Below are positions 12,149 to 23,726 of a stretch of 64,000 bases of DNA, one piece after another. How positions within the stretch are numbered: the stretch's first letter is position 1; every line of letters starts with the position of its first letter. The stretch lies in assembly GCA_022749755.1 (NCBI GenBank), contig CM040450.1, positions 1,061,452 to 1,125,451 of the forward strand, in the 5' to 3' direction. This DNA comes from Azadirachta indica. Its lineage: Eukaryota; Streptophyta; Magnoliopsida; Sapindales; Meliaceae. The notes under the pieces are model-generated. The model did no database searches. It saw only the letters and a program-made list of their open reading frames with translations, and had not been told where the DNA came from. The position numbers and the translations under genes were made by a program.

Positions 12149-12593
12149 ACAAACACTTATTTTAGGAAGATAACTTACATTAGAATAGGATTATATAGGT
12201 TAGTTACATACCATTACAATTGCACACCATACACTACATAAAGGAGCATTATTCCACGTTCAAAAGAGGTTAGAAACTACGCAGATAATATAGAATTGAG
12301 AGCAAAGGACAACTCTTTTCCATCCTTTTGACATTCGCATAAGCAAACCTTTAGAAGTCCTTGTTTTTCGGCAATCTTGTGCCATGGAAACCAATCTGAG
12401 ACATTACCTTAGCTTCCTCACATCTTTTATAGGTATCAACATGATTGCTTTTAGGATCCAAACACACTTTGTTCCTAGTCTTAGACCTATTATGTCACAA
12501 GATGATGTATCATATACTACCAACAAGTTATACAATATTGATCTGACCTTATAATGATTGCGATCTACCTTTACTATTTGTGTTTCTTTACAT

Positions 12594-12609
12594 TGGTACT
12601 AAGAGTATC
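12594..12609 (+). other. degenerate primer binding site (tRNA-Met type)
   Basis: The sequence CATTGGTACTAAGAGTATC follows a probable LTR end ...TTTACA (12592). It differs by small changes from the usual plant TGGTATCAGAGC site that pairs with initiator tRNA-Met. The position, upstream of gag, fits. Confidence 0.5.
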
Positions 12610-13283
12610 TCGATCCTACACATTGTAGACTTACAGATTAAGTCTTATACCTTGTTGAGTATTAAAGCGAAAGCAGCAGTAATAGTTCTCTCCTGCTAGT
12701 CTCATAAAGTTGTAATATCATTACCCTCAAGCTATAGGTGAGATGTAAGGGATGTGGTTTGCCTTATTCCCTGTAACTCACCTAGATTTGAAAGCTCAAT
12801 GTTATCGAAATCTATCGAGTGCTCATCAAGGTTGATCAAGCATTCAACAAGTCATAATCCTACACTTGGCTTGAGTAAATTTCCCCAACAATATTTTGGC
12901 AACTCCACTGAAGAGTTTGGTTAGAATCTTATGAGATATGGTAGCCACAAGGAGATAATAGAACCAATGGTGGAAACCACGCCGAACTTTTGCCACTCAA
13001 GCACAAATACCTTCTCCATTAATTGACAACATTAAACAAGAACAATAAGGTGATAATTAAGACACTAATTATGTTAAAGCCACACTTATCATATAGATGA
13101 TGTAGGGTATGTGCAAGGAGATTGAAAACATGCGTGCTGCAACTGTCATAACTTCTATGATCCTGTCTCCTTCTCCAACAATACCGAATAGAACCAAACT
13201 AGGGGCTTTTGCTAACTAGCCAGTGGCGAAATCCCAACTTCCTGCCACTCTCATGAACCTGTATCCTATATGAAGCAATACAT

Positions 13284-14185
13284 GTGGAGTCCCACAGTAC
13301 TAAAGGTAGGATATATACTGTTGTCTTCCTATCTAGAAGAAATTATGTGAAAACATATCCAAAAGTCTACGAAGCTCCAAAATTTATACTATTTGATGGC
13401 AAACAAGGGAATCCCAGGGAGCATATTACTTGCTTCATGGATGCTCTCGGTTACATGTTCACGATGAAGACCTATGCGTCAAATAAATCTCCAAATCATT
13501 GACTGGACAAGTTACTATTTGTATATTACCCTGTCGCCAGAATCAATACAATCATGGAGGGATTTGGCATAATATTTTTAGAGTGAAGAGAAGGTGACAC
13601 TACTTCACCTACATACTATAAAGCAGCAATACTAAAATCCACTCTTAAACTTCGTGAGCGCTTCTACATTTGATGTTAGGGAACTTGTTGAGATATGTGC
13701 AAATAATATGTTACCTGAGTATTGTGCTTGATAGGTGGATAAAAGAACTTGAATATGAGCATATTCAACAAACTTAATGAAGAAGGAGGATAAAGAAGAA
13801 ATTCCTTATACCATGAACGTGGAAAGGTAGGATGATTCACATAGCAGACAGAGTTAGGCCATATAACAAGCAACCTAGAAAAGATTTATTGCCAAAACAG
13901 CCTATCCCTTCAATGAAACAGAGCTATACTTTGTGGTTGATAGGTGGATAAGAAACAACCTTTAAACCAATATTTACGTGAAATAATTTCTCTAAAAAAA
14001 GTAAGTGCAACCCAAGATTTTGTCAAAATCACCAAGCAATGACACAATACGAGAAGCTCTCGATATATACTCAAGAAGATTATTGCATAGGGATTACTAG
14101 TATTATCTATTCAAGGGCAAACGGCGGACACCAATTCATCCTTGACACAACATGACGACCATTACCTCGATAGTGGAACTTCGAG
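13284..14185 (+). pseudogene. gypsy gag remnant
   Basis: The frame from 13284 contains YPKVYEAPKFILFDGKQGNP and then an HITCFMDALG-like stretch. This matches the start of the gag (retrotrans_gag) domain of plant gypsy elements, which forms the capsid-like particle. The frame stops at 13500 and continues in pieces with many stops up to the MITE insertion at about 14186. No zinc knuckle was recognised. Confidence 0.7.
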
Positions 14186-14855
14186 TCCGTTTAAAATTAC
14201 TGTTGAAAGTCTTAAAAGTGATTTTCAACATTTAAAATCCATTTTAGGTGTTTAGTAATTTATTTTAAAATCGCTTCTATCCAAAAAATTTTTCCCACAA
14301 CAAATTTTGAGAAGCAGGTTTTTACTTGCTTTTTAAAATTTGAATTTTAAAATCTATTTTATCTACATATATAATTTCATATTTATCCCTGCATAAATTG
14401 TATAAATCCAAAATTACCCCTAACAAAATTTAGGTACTTAAACAATTTCTTTTATGTGTTTTCTTGTATATATACTTTTATTTTTTTCAAATTCCAGTGT
14501 TCTACTTCAATCAATATTGCTGCACAACCATCATCAAGTTCTACTTCAATAATGTGGAAAAATTACATTATTTGATAATAAAAGAAGTACTTTTCTTATT
14601 GTAAATTATTTTATACTACATATATATATTGACAAATAAATAATATATTCAATATTATATGTCTATTTTAGTAATTTATATTATTATAATATTTTAATAA
14701 TAAAATTTACCAACCGCACAAAATTGGTTTTTAAAATGCACAGTACTTTAAAATATAAAATTTACTAAACACTAAACTAATTCTCTTAAAAGTTGATTAT
14801 TTTTAAAGCATAGTAGAAGCAAATTATTTTAGAATTCATAACAATTCCAAATTGA
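14186..14855 (-). mobile_element. MITE-like insert, copy A
   Basis: This AT-rich block of about 670 bases lies between gag and protease of the decayed gypsy element. Read on the minus strand, its right end (GAGAATTAGTTTAGTGTTTAGTAAATTTTAT, then AATTTTGTGCGGTTGGTAAATTT) closely follows the left end of the block at 19631-20345. Its left end likewise follows that copy's right end (GATTTTCAA...CAAACACC-type words). The ends show imperfect inverted similarity, as in hAT-type MITEs. It has no coding capacity. Exact borders are uncertain by about 10 bases. Confidence 0.65.
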
Positions 14856-15118
14856 CCTTTAATGTAGTAGACCTCAAAGACAATGAATTGAAAAATTCGA
14901 TCGTAGCAAATAATACTATTAAGGAGAAAGAAACGATTGAGGTTTTTGAGAATGCCAATTAGGAAGGGCATCAAAGGATACTGATTAAAGCATTACAATG
15001 CAAAGTAAAATTTAAATCCTTTTTGGATCAATCAGACTATAGGTCTGAAGCAAAAAAGGCTGCCACCAAAGCTTTGATCAAGTAAAAAAGGTGCTATGCT
15101 ACTAAAAGTCCAGATTAA

Positions 15119-15530
15119 TTGTGCCTACTTGGAAACAAAAAATGCCATCATTTTATAAACGAGGATGCAAAAAAGGAATACCTAGATTGTCAAAAACATC
15201 TATACCTTACGGCTGAGATCAATGGCACTTCGATTAGACGAGCTCTAACAAAGACAAGATTCTCAATCAACATAGTATCGTTAGTTGTATTAAAGGTGGG
15301 TAAAATCCCACTTAAATGCATTATGGGCATTAAAATGAAGATCAATTCTTTTGGAAATACTTTCGAATTCTTTGAGGAATGCATCCAATTGGAATTAAAG
15401 GTATGACCATTGCAAACTCCTACCATATTTCACGTTCTCGATACTAATGTGATGTACCACATATTATTGGGAAGACCTTGGCTCAACAAACATAGATTAA
15501 TGGCATCTACTTGTCATCAATATATCGATT
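15119..15530 (+). pseudogene. gypsy aspartic protease domain remnant
   Basis: The frame from 15119 reads through INGTSIRRALTKTRFSIN, where active gypsy proteases have an IRRALVDTGAS-type active-site block. The catalytic Asp-Thr-Gly is therefore lost (TKTRFS). A second block further on, YHILLGRPWLNKHR (about 15451-15492, after a frame change), matches the conserved ILLGRPWL end of the domain. The enzyme would have cut the Gag-Pol polyprotein; this copy cannot. Confidence 0.7.
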
Positions 15531-16129
15531 AACGTAGGTTGACGCACTAGCCCATCAACATCTTGGCAAATCCAACGCCTTTCAACCATGCACTTGCAGA
15601 AGCACAGTTTTACAATTGTTTCACGCCTAAAGACAACAAAATGATAATAAAGCCTCATGGAATTCCTTTACCAGATTAGGTTAAATTATGAGACTTACAG
15701 AATTATGAGATAGGTGAAGTCTTGAACAAGAGGAAGAAATATTCGCAAGAACATGCCAAGACAACCATTAGCCTTTGCATTTAAGAGATGAGGGATGGTC
15801 GTGTCATATATTACTTATGATGATTTGCGGTCAACTACACTCATAGTATGGGTCTCAAATCCTTTAGAACAAATAACCTGATTTATGCTGGCATATAGAA
15901 ATGCAAATTTAGAAGCGCATGTTAATGTAGAGGCAAACTTACATGCTTCGGATAAAATACTTTCAACACCTGATTGTACGCAAGATGGATCCATAGTAGT
16001 AGATGAAAAATTACAAGAAGTTGACCTCGTCCTAGATCTAATCATTCAAAAGAAAGTTTTAATAAGTGCTAATCTCGCATCTGAAGAAAACACACGGTTC
16101 TTGGAGTTACTAAGAAAATATCAATAAAT

Positions 16130-16948
16130 ATTTGTATCGGGATACCATGATATGCTTGAATTAGACCCCAACATGGTTTGCCACATATTAAACGTGTATC
16201 CTGGGTCTAAACCAGTTAGGCAACAATGAAGAAGCTTTCATTAGAAGAGAAAATCAAAGAAGAAGTGAAGAAACTTACTGATGTAGATTTCATTAAGCCC
16301 ATCAAACATTTAACTTGGTTACCTAATGTTGTGCCTGTCATAAAGAAGAATGGTCAGATTTAGATCTACGTAGATCTTTGTGACTTAGATAAAGCCTGTC
16401 TGAAAGATGAATTCCCTGTATCGAATATAGACATTTTCATAGACTTTACTTCCAAGCAAAGGATGCTCTCAGCCACGGATAAATTTAGTGTATGATACAA
16501 CCAAATCAAAAGGGCACCTAAATATGTTGAGAAGATTGCATTCAGGACACATGTGGGTAATTTCTATTATACGGTTATGCTTTTGGACTAAAAATACAGG
16601 TACTGCTTACCAACGGGCCATGATGGCAGTATTCCATGACACGATAGGAAAAGAAATCGAGGATTATGTGCATGACTTTACCATGAAATCTATTAAAAGA
16701 AACGCACATTTTCAAAATCTTAAAAAGGTCTTCTTGAAATATCGCTTGTATAACCTTAATATGAATCCGAAGAAGTGTATATTAGGAGTTTTAGTAGAGA
16801 AGCTCTTAGGCTTTTTAGTACATCAGAGAGATATTAATGTTGATCTTGCAAATATACTAAATATTGCCTTTGTGCCTCCACCCACAAATCCTAATGAGCT
16901 GAAAAACGTAATCGACAAATTATCCTACGTACATTCAGCGATTTATTA
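16130..16948 (+). pseudogene. gypsy reverse transcriptase remnant
   Basis: The longest readable part is 16488-16948. It contains AYQRAMMAVFHDTIGKEIED, then a YVHD box (16665-16676) where functional enzymes have YVDD, then LNMNPKKCILGV and LLGFLVHQRDINVD. These are RT domain blocks D and E in the correct order. Asp to His in the catalytic box would abolish polymerisation. Upstream (16130-16480) the finger region is present but full of stops. Confidence 0.8.
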
Positions 16949-17479
16949 ATAAGCTTATTACAGTTATATCTGTATAAACCCTCTATAAAGAAGAACACAA
17001 AAGCACAACAAAAGGTTTGTTTCAAAGAAAATTTAGTACATGATTTTAAATTTACTTGTTTTTAAAGTACCTATCCGAGACAAACCCCCGTGTATTTATT
17101 TGGCCGTAACTTTTATTACCATAGAAGTCTTGCTAGTCTAAGTGGGAGAAGATAATCAAGAACATCCGGTACACTATATTAATAGGTAGTTGTCAGAAAT
17201 TGAAGCATGTCGTCCGTAACTAAAACACACCTATCTAGTTACTAATACACGTCTCACAAAGATTACACCATTATTTCTAACTCACCTATTGCATCTAATG
17301 GTCAAAGTTGATCTCATATGATATTTACTACTCAGGCCAATGTTGACAGGCAACTGGCTAGGTGGCTACTTATACTTGTAGAATTTGATATCACATGTGT
17401 GACCCCTAGCGTAATCAAAGGACAGGTATTAATTGACATGATAATCACCTTTTTCACTAGAAAGGATGGTGATCTTGGA

Positions 17480-17800
17480 GAATAGATGTTTGGGGGCTTA
17501 CCAAAGGAAACCTATGCACATGCCTTAGAAGAAGGACCATGGACATTGCACTTTGATGGTTCAACAGTATCAACAATGGGTACCACTAGATTAGTAATAA
17601 TTAATTCCCTTGGTTAGAAGCTCCACTCCTCCTTTAAATTTGACTTGCCATACAAAAACAATATAACAGACTATGGATATAGGCGCTAAAAGGTTAAGAT
17701 TATTTAGAGATTCAACATTAGCCATCCAACAATATAAAAAGAGAATTTATAGTCAAAGAATTGACTTTAGCTTTATATAAAGCACTTGTTCGCCAGCTAT
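17480..17800 (+). pseudogene. gypsy RNase H remnant
   Basis: EEGPWTLHFDGSTVSTMGTT (about 17528-17587) matches the first catalytic block of plant gypsy RNase H (W-x-L-x-V/F-D-G-S). The frame is soon lost, but later fragments continue in order toward the integrase. Confidence 0.6.
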
Positions 17801-18029
17801 TAGAAGAATCTGAAGAAGTCACAATAGAGCATATTGGCAACACTTTAATAAGTATAGTGATGCTTTAGCCACATTAGGAACCAAAACTTGATTTAAAGGA
17901 GACCACACCAACATTTCAATCTTAAGAAAAGAAAAATCTTCAGTTTTAACAAGTCTTGAGATCAAGAATGACAAAAATGTACCATTTGGCCATTGGCGAT
18001 ATTTAATGCTGAAGGCATTTTTACAACTG

Positions 18030-19120
18030 ACTGAGATATCCAATCTTAAGTAGATCAAAAGATTACACTCTAATTGATGGAGTTCTCTATAAAAGGATGC
18101 CAGGGTATATACTGGTCAAACACATCTTCGTAGCAAAAGGGTAAGAAAGTACTTCGTGATATTCATTTTATAGTTAGTAAATCAAGAAAAGTCGATCACT
18201 ATAGACGCCTTTAGAGAGCCGGCTATTACTAGCCAGATATGAAACGACAAGCTAATTCACTTTAAACAGCATGCATACCTTTTTCTTCAAGTTAGGAGGA
18301 GCTTTTAGCTGTCATTACCTCAGAAGATTGATGGGAACCCTACATCTAATACCTCCTCAAGACTACATTACCAACAAATCGGAAAGAAGTTATAAACTAA
18401 ATTGAACAAAAAAGAGGTACTTTATAGTAAAAGGCCTCTTGTTTCGCAAGGGTTTCAATGGAAGTGCGTCAGGTGTCTTGCCTATCTCGAAGCTTAAAAA
18501 GCTATGCATGAGATATATGATGGAGAATGTGAAGAGCATTAAGGTGGAAGGAGTCCATATTAAACACTCATTAATTGTGGTTAGTATTGGCTTACTATGC
18601 AGAGACAAAAGATTTCGTAAAGAAATGTCATACATGTATAATTTATAGTAACATCTAATATCGACATACTACTACTTTGCAGGATATGTCTCCACCTTAG
18701 GCTATCAACACTTGCAGGCTAGATCTTATTGGGCCAATTCACCCCACAACTCGCATTACAACTGAATTATTGGTCGCAGTAGAGTACTTTTCCAAGTGGG
18801 TAGAGGCAATACCCTTAAATAGGCTACCAATTCGATTGTGGCTAACTTAATAAAGGAACACATCATATGTCATTTTAGAATTCCTTAAAAATTCACAATT
18901 GACAACAGCACGCCCTTTATCAATAGACAAATGGAGGCCACTCCAACCCGCTATGGCATCAAGCATGGGCAATTAGCCGTATATTACCTACAAGGAAACG
19001 AATAAGCCAGGGACAGCAATAAAACATTCTTGAAAATTCTCAACAAGATGATACACAAATATTCTATAGATTGGAGTGCACATCTCAATGAGGCATAATA
19101 AGCCTACAAAACTTCTCAGA
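18030..19120 (+). pseudogene. gypsy integrase remnant
   Basis: Pieces read on in order: a degraded zinc-binding region at 18440-18660 ending KKCHTCI in another frame, then DLIGPIHPTTRITTELLVAV and EYFSKWVEAIPLNR near 18720-18820. DNSTPFINRQMEATPTRYGI follows near 18900-18960. These correspond to the first and second catalytic Asp blocks of the integrase core. Multiple stops and frame changes make it non-functional. Confidence 0.75.
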
Positions 19121-19630
19121 GAACTATTATTAGCTTCTCTCCTTTTGCTAGAGTATATTGTTCAAAGGCTATAAAACTAGTCAAACTTAGTATCCCCATT
19201 ACTACGACAATTCTTGCAAAAGAGGGTCCTTCTAAATCTGCTCTCTTAACACAACGTGAGAGAATATATGAGAGAAGAGAAGTTACATACTGAAGCACAT
19301 GTGATTATACCACTGGAGAGTAACAGTAGCTTATGCCAAAGCTATATAGGACTGTAATCTTAATCCTAGTGACGTGGTCCTTAAAATAGCACACCATATT
19401 AAGAAGAATTTCGCACCTCCAACCAAATAAACCCAACAATGGAAATGACCTTACATCATTTAGGAAGCCTACAATAGCAGACACTACTGCTCATTATTAT
19501 TGATGGGTAACTACTACCTCACTATTATTGATGGCCAAATCCTACGGGATCCCATTAATGAAAAATGGCTCAGGAGGCACTGTTGTTAGCCTTACTAGGA
19601 ATCCTTGAGGCCTACACCAAAATGAATTAA

Positions 19631-20345
19631 GGGCTAGTTTTTGGCATTACTGTAGATTTTGAAATAATGTGCTTCAGTTGTATTGTAGAAATAATTAATT
19701 TTAATGAGAATTAGTTTAGTGTTTGGTAAATTTTATTTATTAAAGTGTTGTGAATTTTAAATTAATTTTGTGCGTTTGGTAAGTTTATTATTAAAATATT
19801 GTAGTAATGTAGACTAAAATGTATATAGTAAATAGTAATGAAAAAAAAATTATTTTAAGTGTTTAACACATATTTCAATATCATACTTTAAGTAGGTGAC
19901 AACATCACTCTTATTTATGGTATTTATGAAGTAATGGCAGGTGAATTACATAATATAAAATAATATAGCATAATATAATATGATATAATATAATATATAC
20001 TTATTGAAAATAATTTATAGAAAAAAAATATAAATTAAAAGTAAAAAAAGTAATGAAATGAAAAAATTTTGGTTTCAACAATTTTATTTATCAATTAAAG
20101 TTAAAATTTAAAAATTATTTCGAGGGTTAATTTTGGATTTTTGTAATTTGAAATAAATATAGTTAATATTATACTTATAAATAAAACTACTTTCTAAAAT
20201 CATATTTTGGAAAGCAACTCTTCTCATACTTCTAAAATTAGCTATCGGATGGTAACGTTTTGTTAAAAGTGATTTTCAAAAAATTTTACCAAACACCCAA
20301 AACAACTTTTAGCTATTCAAAATTACTTTTCTATCTTCCCATGGC
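19631..20345 (+). mobile_element. MITE-like insert, copy B (opposite orientation to copy A)
   Basis: The insert starts near GGGCTAGTTTTTGGCATTAC and has internal words GAGAATTAGTTTAGTGTTTG and AATTTTGTGCGTTTGGTAAG shared with copy A read on the other strand. The right end contains AAAAGTGATTTTCAAAA and ACCAAACACCCAAAACAAC, which mirror the left end's GTGTTTGGTAAATTTTA. It looks non-autonomous and hAT-like, with no ORF. No convincing 8-bp target duplication was found by eye. Confidence 0.65.
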
Positions 20346-20749
20346 AATCCTAAATGGTAGCATCAGCATGATCCCTTTAATATTTATCAAAAAGGTATGC
20401 ACTAGATCACTCGAGTCGAAAGACACTCAAAAATCCTGCGGAGCATTTACTAGGATTTTCTACCTTTCATTTATCTATCTAAAGAGAACTTTTTGTAAAA
20501 CCTTGGCCATTTCTTTTCGAGAATATTTCTTCTTTCTAAAGTAGGGATACTTGTAAAAATACTTTCTCCGTAAAAATATGTATAAAAAAATGCAAAACAT
20601 TTTTGAAAGTATTCTATCTTTCATTATCAGGTCCCTCTTTTTTATTAGTATTACCATTTAAACAAAAAACACAAAGCACTATAAAAAATCCCCATACATG
20701 AAAGGAAGAATTCTAAAATTCAAAACATCCTCATAGAAGCATGTGCCTA

Positions 20750-21620
20750 AGGGATGTTTGACGATAGCCATAATACATGATGGAGATATCACCATATTAC
20801 AATTGATAATGGTTATAATATATGATTGGACATTATATACAAAAAGCATTCAATGACAGCCCTAATACATGATCGAGATGTTTCATCTTAGTGACAGATG
20901 ACAACTATAATGCATGATTGGATCATTGTTACCAACAATAGACATAATACACAATCGATAGTATTCTATACTGATGAAAAGCAACGTTAACAATATAGAT
21001 GCCCAGTGTTGACATAATACATGACTAGAAGGTTTATGCAATCAATTTAATAGGATGCTTATATGACCTTAAGCACATGGAAGCACCTTTATAGAGGAAA
21101 GACTAATATGGTGTCCTAACAGCGATGCAGCATCTACCATATGTATACCTATGTTGGAACAGTTCAACATGGAAGCCCAAATCTATACTCACATTATGGG
21201 GGATGCTTGATGACAGACATAACACATGCACGAATACTCTGAGGGGATCATATCCTTGAGGAATGCCTATACGCGGACGTCATACGATTTGCAGCTCTTG
21301 TACACATGGTGACAAAGGTTACTATGAATCCTTGCTATGCAATAGATGGCTTCACATGGAAGATGCCAACAATTAAGTCGTGGATGCCTCTATATAAAGA
21401 TACCCTGTGAGTTCTAAGTGATGCCTAAAACCTTCAAGATGCCCCCTCAAAGATTCTTAGGGGCATGGATAATCCATGTCGAGTAGACGACACATTGGAT
21501 AACCCATAGCATGCCAGCGTTATACTTAAGGATGTATAATGCTCGGCGATAGCCATAATATATAATCAGATGCCCCATAGCTATTGTCCACAACCTCATA
21601 GGATGTTCTTAAGGTGTAAC
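20750..21620 (+). repeat. degenerate tandem repeat with CATAATACATGA-type core
   Basis: The phrase GA(C)-x-ATAGCCATAATACATGAT, often followed by GAGAT or GATG, recurs in degenerate form. It appears at about 20763, 20814, 20856, 20904, 20940, 21013, 21211 and 21546, with spacing of about 35-75 in the first half and wider later. The word TGATGCC/GATGCTT precedes several units. It lies 3' of the integrase in the decayed gypsy element, where Tat-like elements often carry tandem repeats. Confidence 0.6.
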
Positions 21621-21923
21621 CACCTTTTTAGAAGCCTAAATGCCACGGGAAATAAATTTCTTATTTCAGGTCAATAACTCGTACAAACATAGGAGATTAC
21701 AAGTAATAGGACTTGTTACAAGTATACGAAGAGATGCCTACTAAGGATTATAGGTATCATCCTAAAACCAATTTATTCTTTGTCTACTAACAAAAAATTT
21801 AGATTGTTCGTATGATCAGGTCGTCTGAAGTACTATTGAAGTATACTGATGAAGATCCTTTCAAAATTCTCTCCAAAACAGTTAGTATATTTACTTATGA
21901 TTACATGTTTTACGTATATTCTC

Positions 21924-23726
21924 TAACCTGTTAGGGATAGTGCCCTAAAAACATGTAACTTGTACATTATTGAAATAAATAAAATTAACATTTCTTTATA
22001 TTCAATGTATGTTTATATTTAATATTAGAAAAATTCTAGTTTATTTATGTAACCATAATTTTAGTATATATAAATGTTATATACAAGAGAATTAAGATTA
22101 TGGATAATAAACTGAAATAGTTTATAAAAATTAATTAAAGTTGGGTTCTTTAATTAAATATTACTAGTGTGGTCCACTAACATTGGGAATGTAATACTTT
22201 TATCCAGACTATCAATGTAGTGACATTATGGTGGAGGCACTTTACATAATATGATTATATAGGATTGGACTAGATATAGTTTAAATTCTCATATAAATTC
22301 CGTTACTAACTGAGAATTCAAATAATGTTAATAGATGATCATATGCAGATTAATTTTAATCCTGAGTAGTCATAAATTCATGTTTATGTTATTGAATCTT
22401 TTGACTTATTTGTTAAGCTTTGTTCTAACACAAGTTTAACACTCGTATCTTGGAGATTTAATAAGATAAATAGCTAAGAATGTGACATAGAGATATAGAA
22501 TCTATTCCTTCTTATTAGAAGTTAGAAAGATAGTTCCTTTAAGTGTTAATCTTGGAATTGAAAAGTTTGAGAGCTCAATTTATAATTAGTTTATAAATTA
22601 ACTTTTTAATGGAGAATTAATGGAACTTAAGGATCAAGATGTAATTAGAGGGGTAAAACGAAAAATTGATCTAACTCTAATTATGGACCGGTTATAGAGA
22701 ATTGAACTGCACGTAGTAATTATATCAATGGACTGCTCAAAGTTTTCTGTGTAAATTATATCTATAATTTTAAGAGTTCAATTCCAGATTTTTAGTGGAA
22801 TAATATTAAAATTAATAAAATTAGATTAATTAATTAAAGATTTTAATTAATTATTTAAATTTATTGGAGCTTGAAATTGTAGGTTCACAGGTCTCCAATA
22901 CCTTCTCTTAGATCAGTAAAGTAAATAATACAATAGACAAAATTATTACATTAAATTTGTGTATGTCCAGAAAATAGTTTTCTGGAATACGTGTTTTAAT
23001 TTGGATTTAATTAATTAATTAAGAATTAATTAATTAGTAAGATATTTTAAGATAAATATCTTTCATTAATATCCAAATAATATAATTTAAGAAATTAAAT
23101 AGATAAATTCTCATAGAGATATTTATCCTCTTTATCATTTCTTTTAAATATTAATTTTGAATTAATTAGAATTTCACTTCTATTAGAAGTTGTTTTACAA
23201 AAATTTAATTAATTAATAAATGTTATTAATTAATTAATTTGATTTTAATTGAAATTGTTTTAATTAAAATACTACTTCTATTAGGATTGTCTTACATATT
23301 TAATTAATTAATAACACTTATTATTAATTAATTAAATTAATTTAATTCTATTATAATTAAAATTGTTTTAATTAAAATATAAGTGATATAAAATGAAATA
23401 AAAATGGTGGAAATTCAGTAGCGATTAAAAAAAATAAGTTTTTTTTTTAACGTGTAGTGCAGAAAAAAACTAGTTTTTCAAAAAAGAAAAAGATCATCAT
23501 TGTATTAAAATAGAAACCTACTCTTATCTTTACAGCAACTATTAGAGGATTGATTTGAAAATTATTGGTGAAAGAAAATTTGCAATAAAAATATTTTAAA
23601 AATATCAAGAGGTATTTTTTCTATTTCTTCTTTTTATTTTTATTAAAACCGTATACTCATATAAATTTTTCAACTCTCCTAACTTAATTTTTCGCTATTT
23701 ATTCAATGAAATTTTCTAACATAACC
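21924..23726 (+). mobile_element. solo LTR with 5-bp target duplication (LTR 21929-23721)
   Basis: The LTR starts TGTTAGGGATAGTGCCCTAA (21929) and ends TTTTCTAACA (23721), with inverted ends TGTTAG/CTAACA. The target duplication TAACC is exact at 21924-21928 and 23722-23726. It is 1,793 bases long and very AT-rich. Nothing resembling an internal region or primer site adjoins it, so it is a solo LTR left by recombination between the two LTRs of an element. A related copy in the opposite orientation lies at 60521-62221. Confidence 0.9.
23166..23372 (+). repeat. tandem duplication of about 100 bp inside the solo LTR
   Basis: Two units each run from (T)ACTTCTATTAG through TTAATTAATTAATAA to AAATTGTTTTAATTAAAATA. 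The same two-unit arrangement is present in the relative at 60521-62221, so the duplication is older than the spread of both LTRs. Confidence 0.65.

Larger units (their letters stand above)
12149..21923 (+). mobile_element. decayed Ty3/gypsy LTR retrotransposon (whole region)
   Basis: In order on the + strand there are a degenerate tRNA-Met-type primer binding site at about 12594, gag (13.3 kb), protease (15.1-15.5 kb), reverse transcriptase (16.2-16.95 kb), RNase H (17.5-17.8 kb) and integrase (18.45-19.1 kb). A repeat-rich untranslated stretch follows to about 21.9 kb. All frames are broken by many stops and shifts. Two MITE-like inserts (14.2 and 19.6 kb) and a solo LTR (21.93 kb) have landed in it. 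The gene order and motifs fit the Tat-like side of gypsy. The LTRs themselves could not be delimited. Confidence 0.75.
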
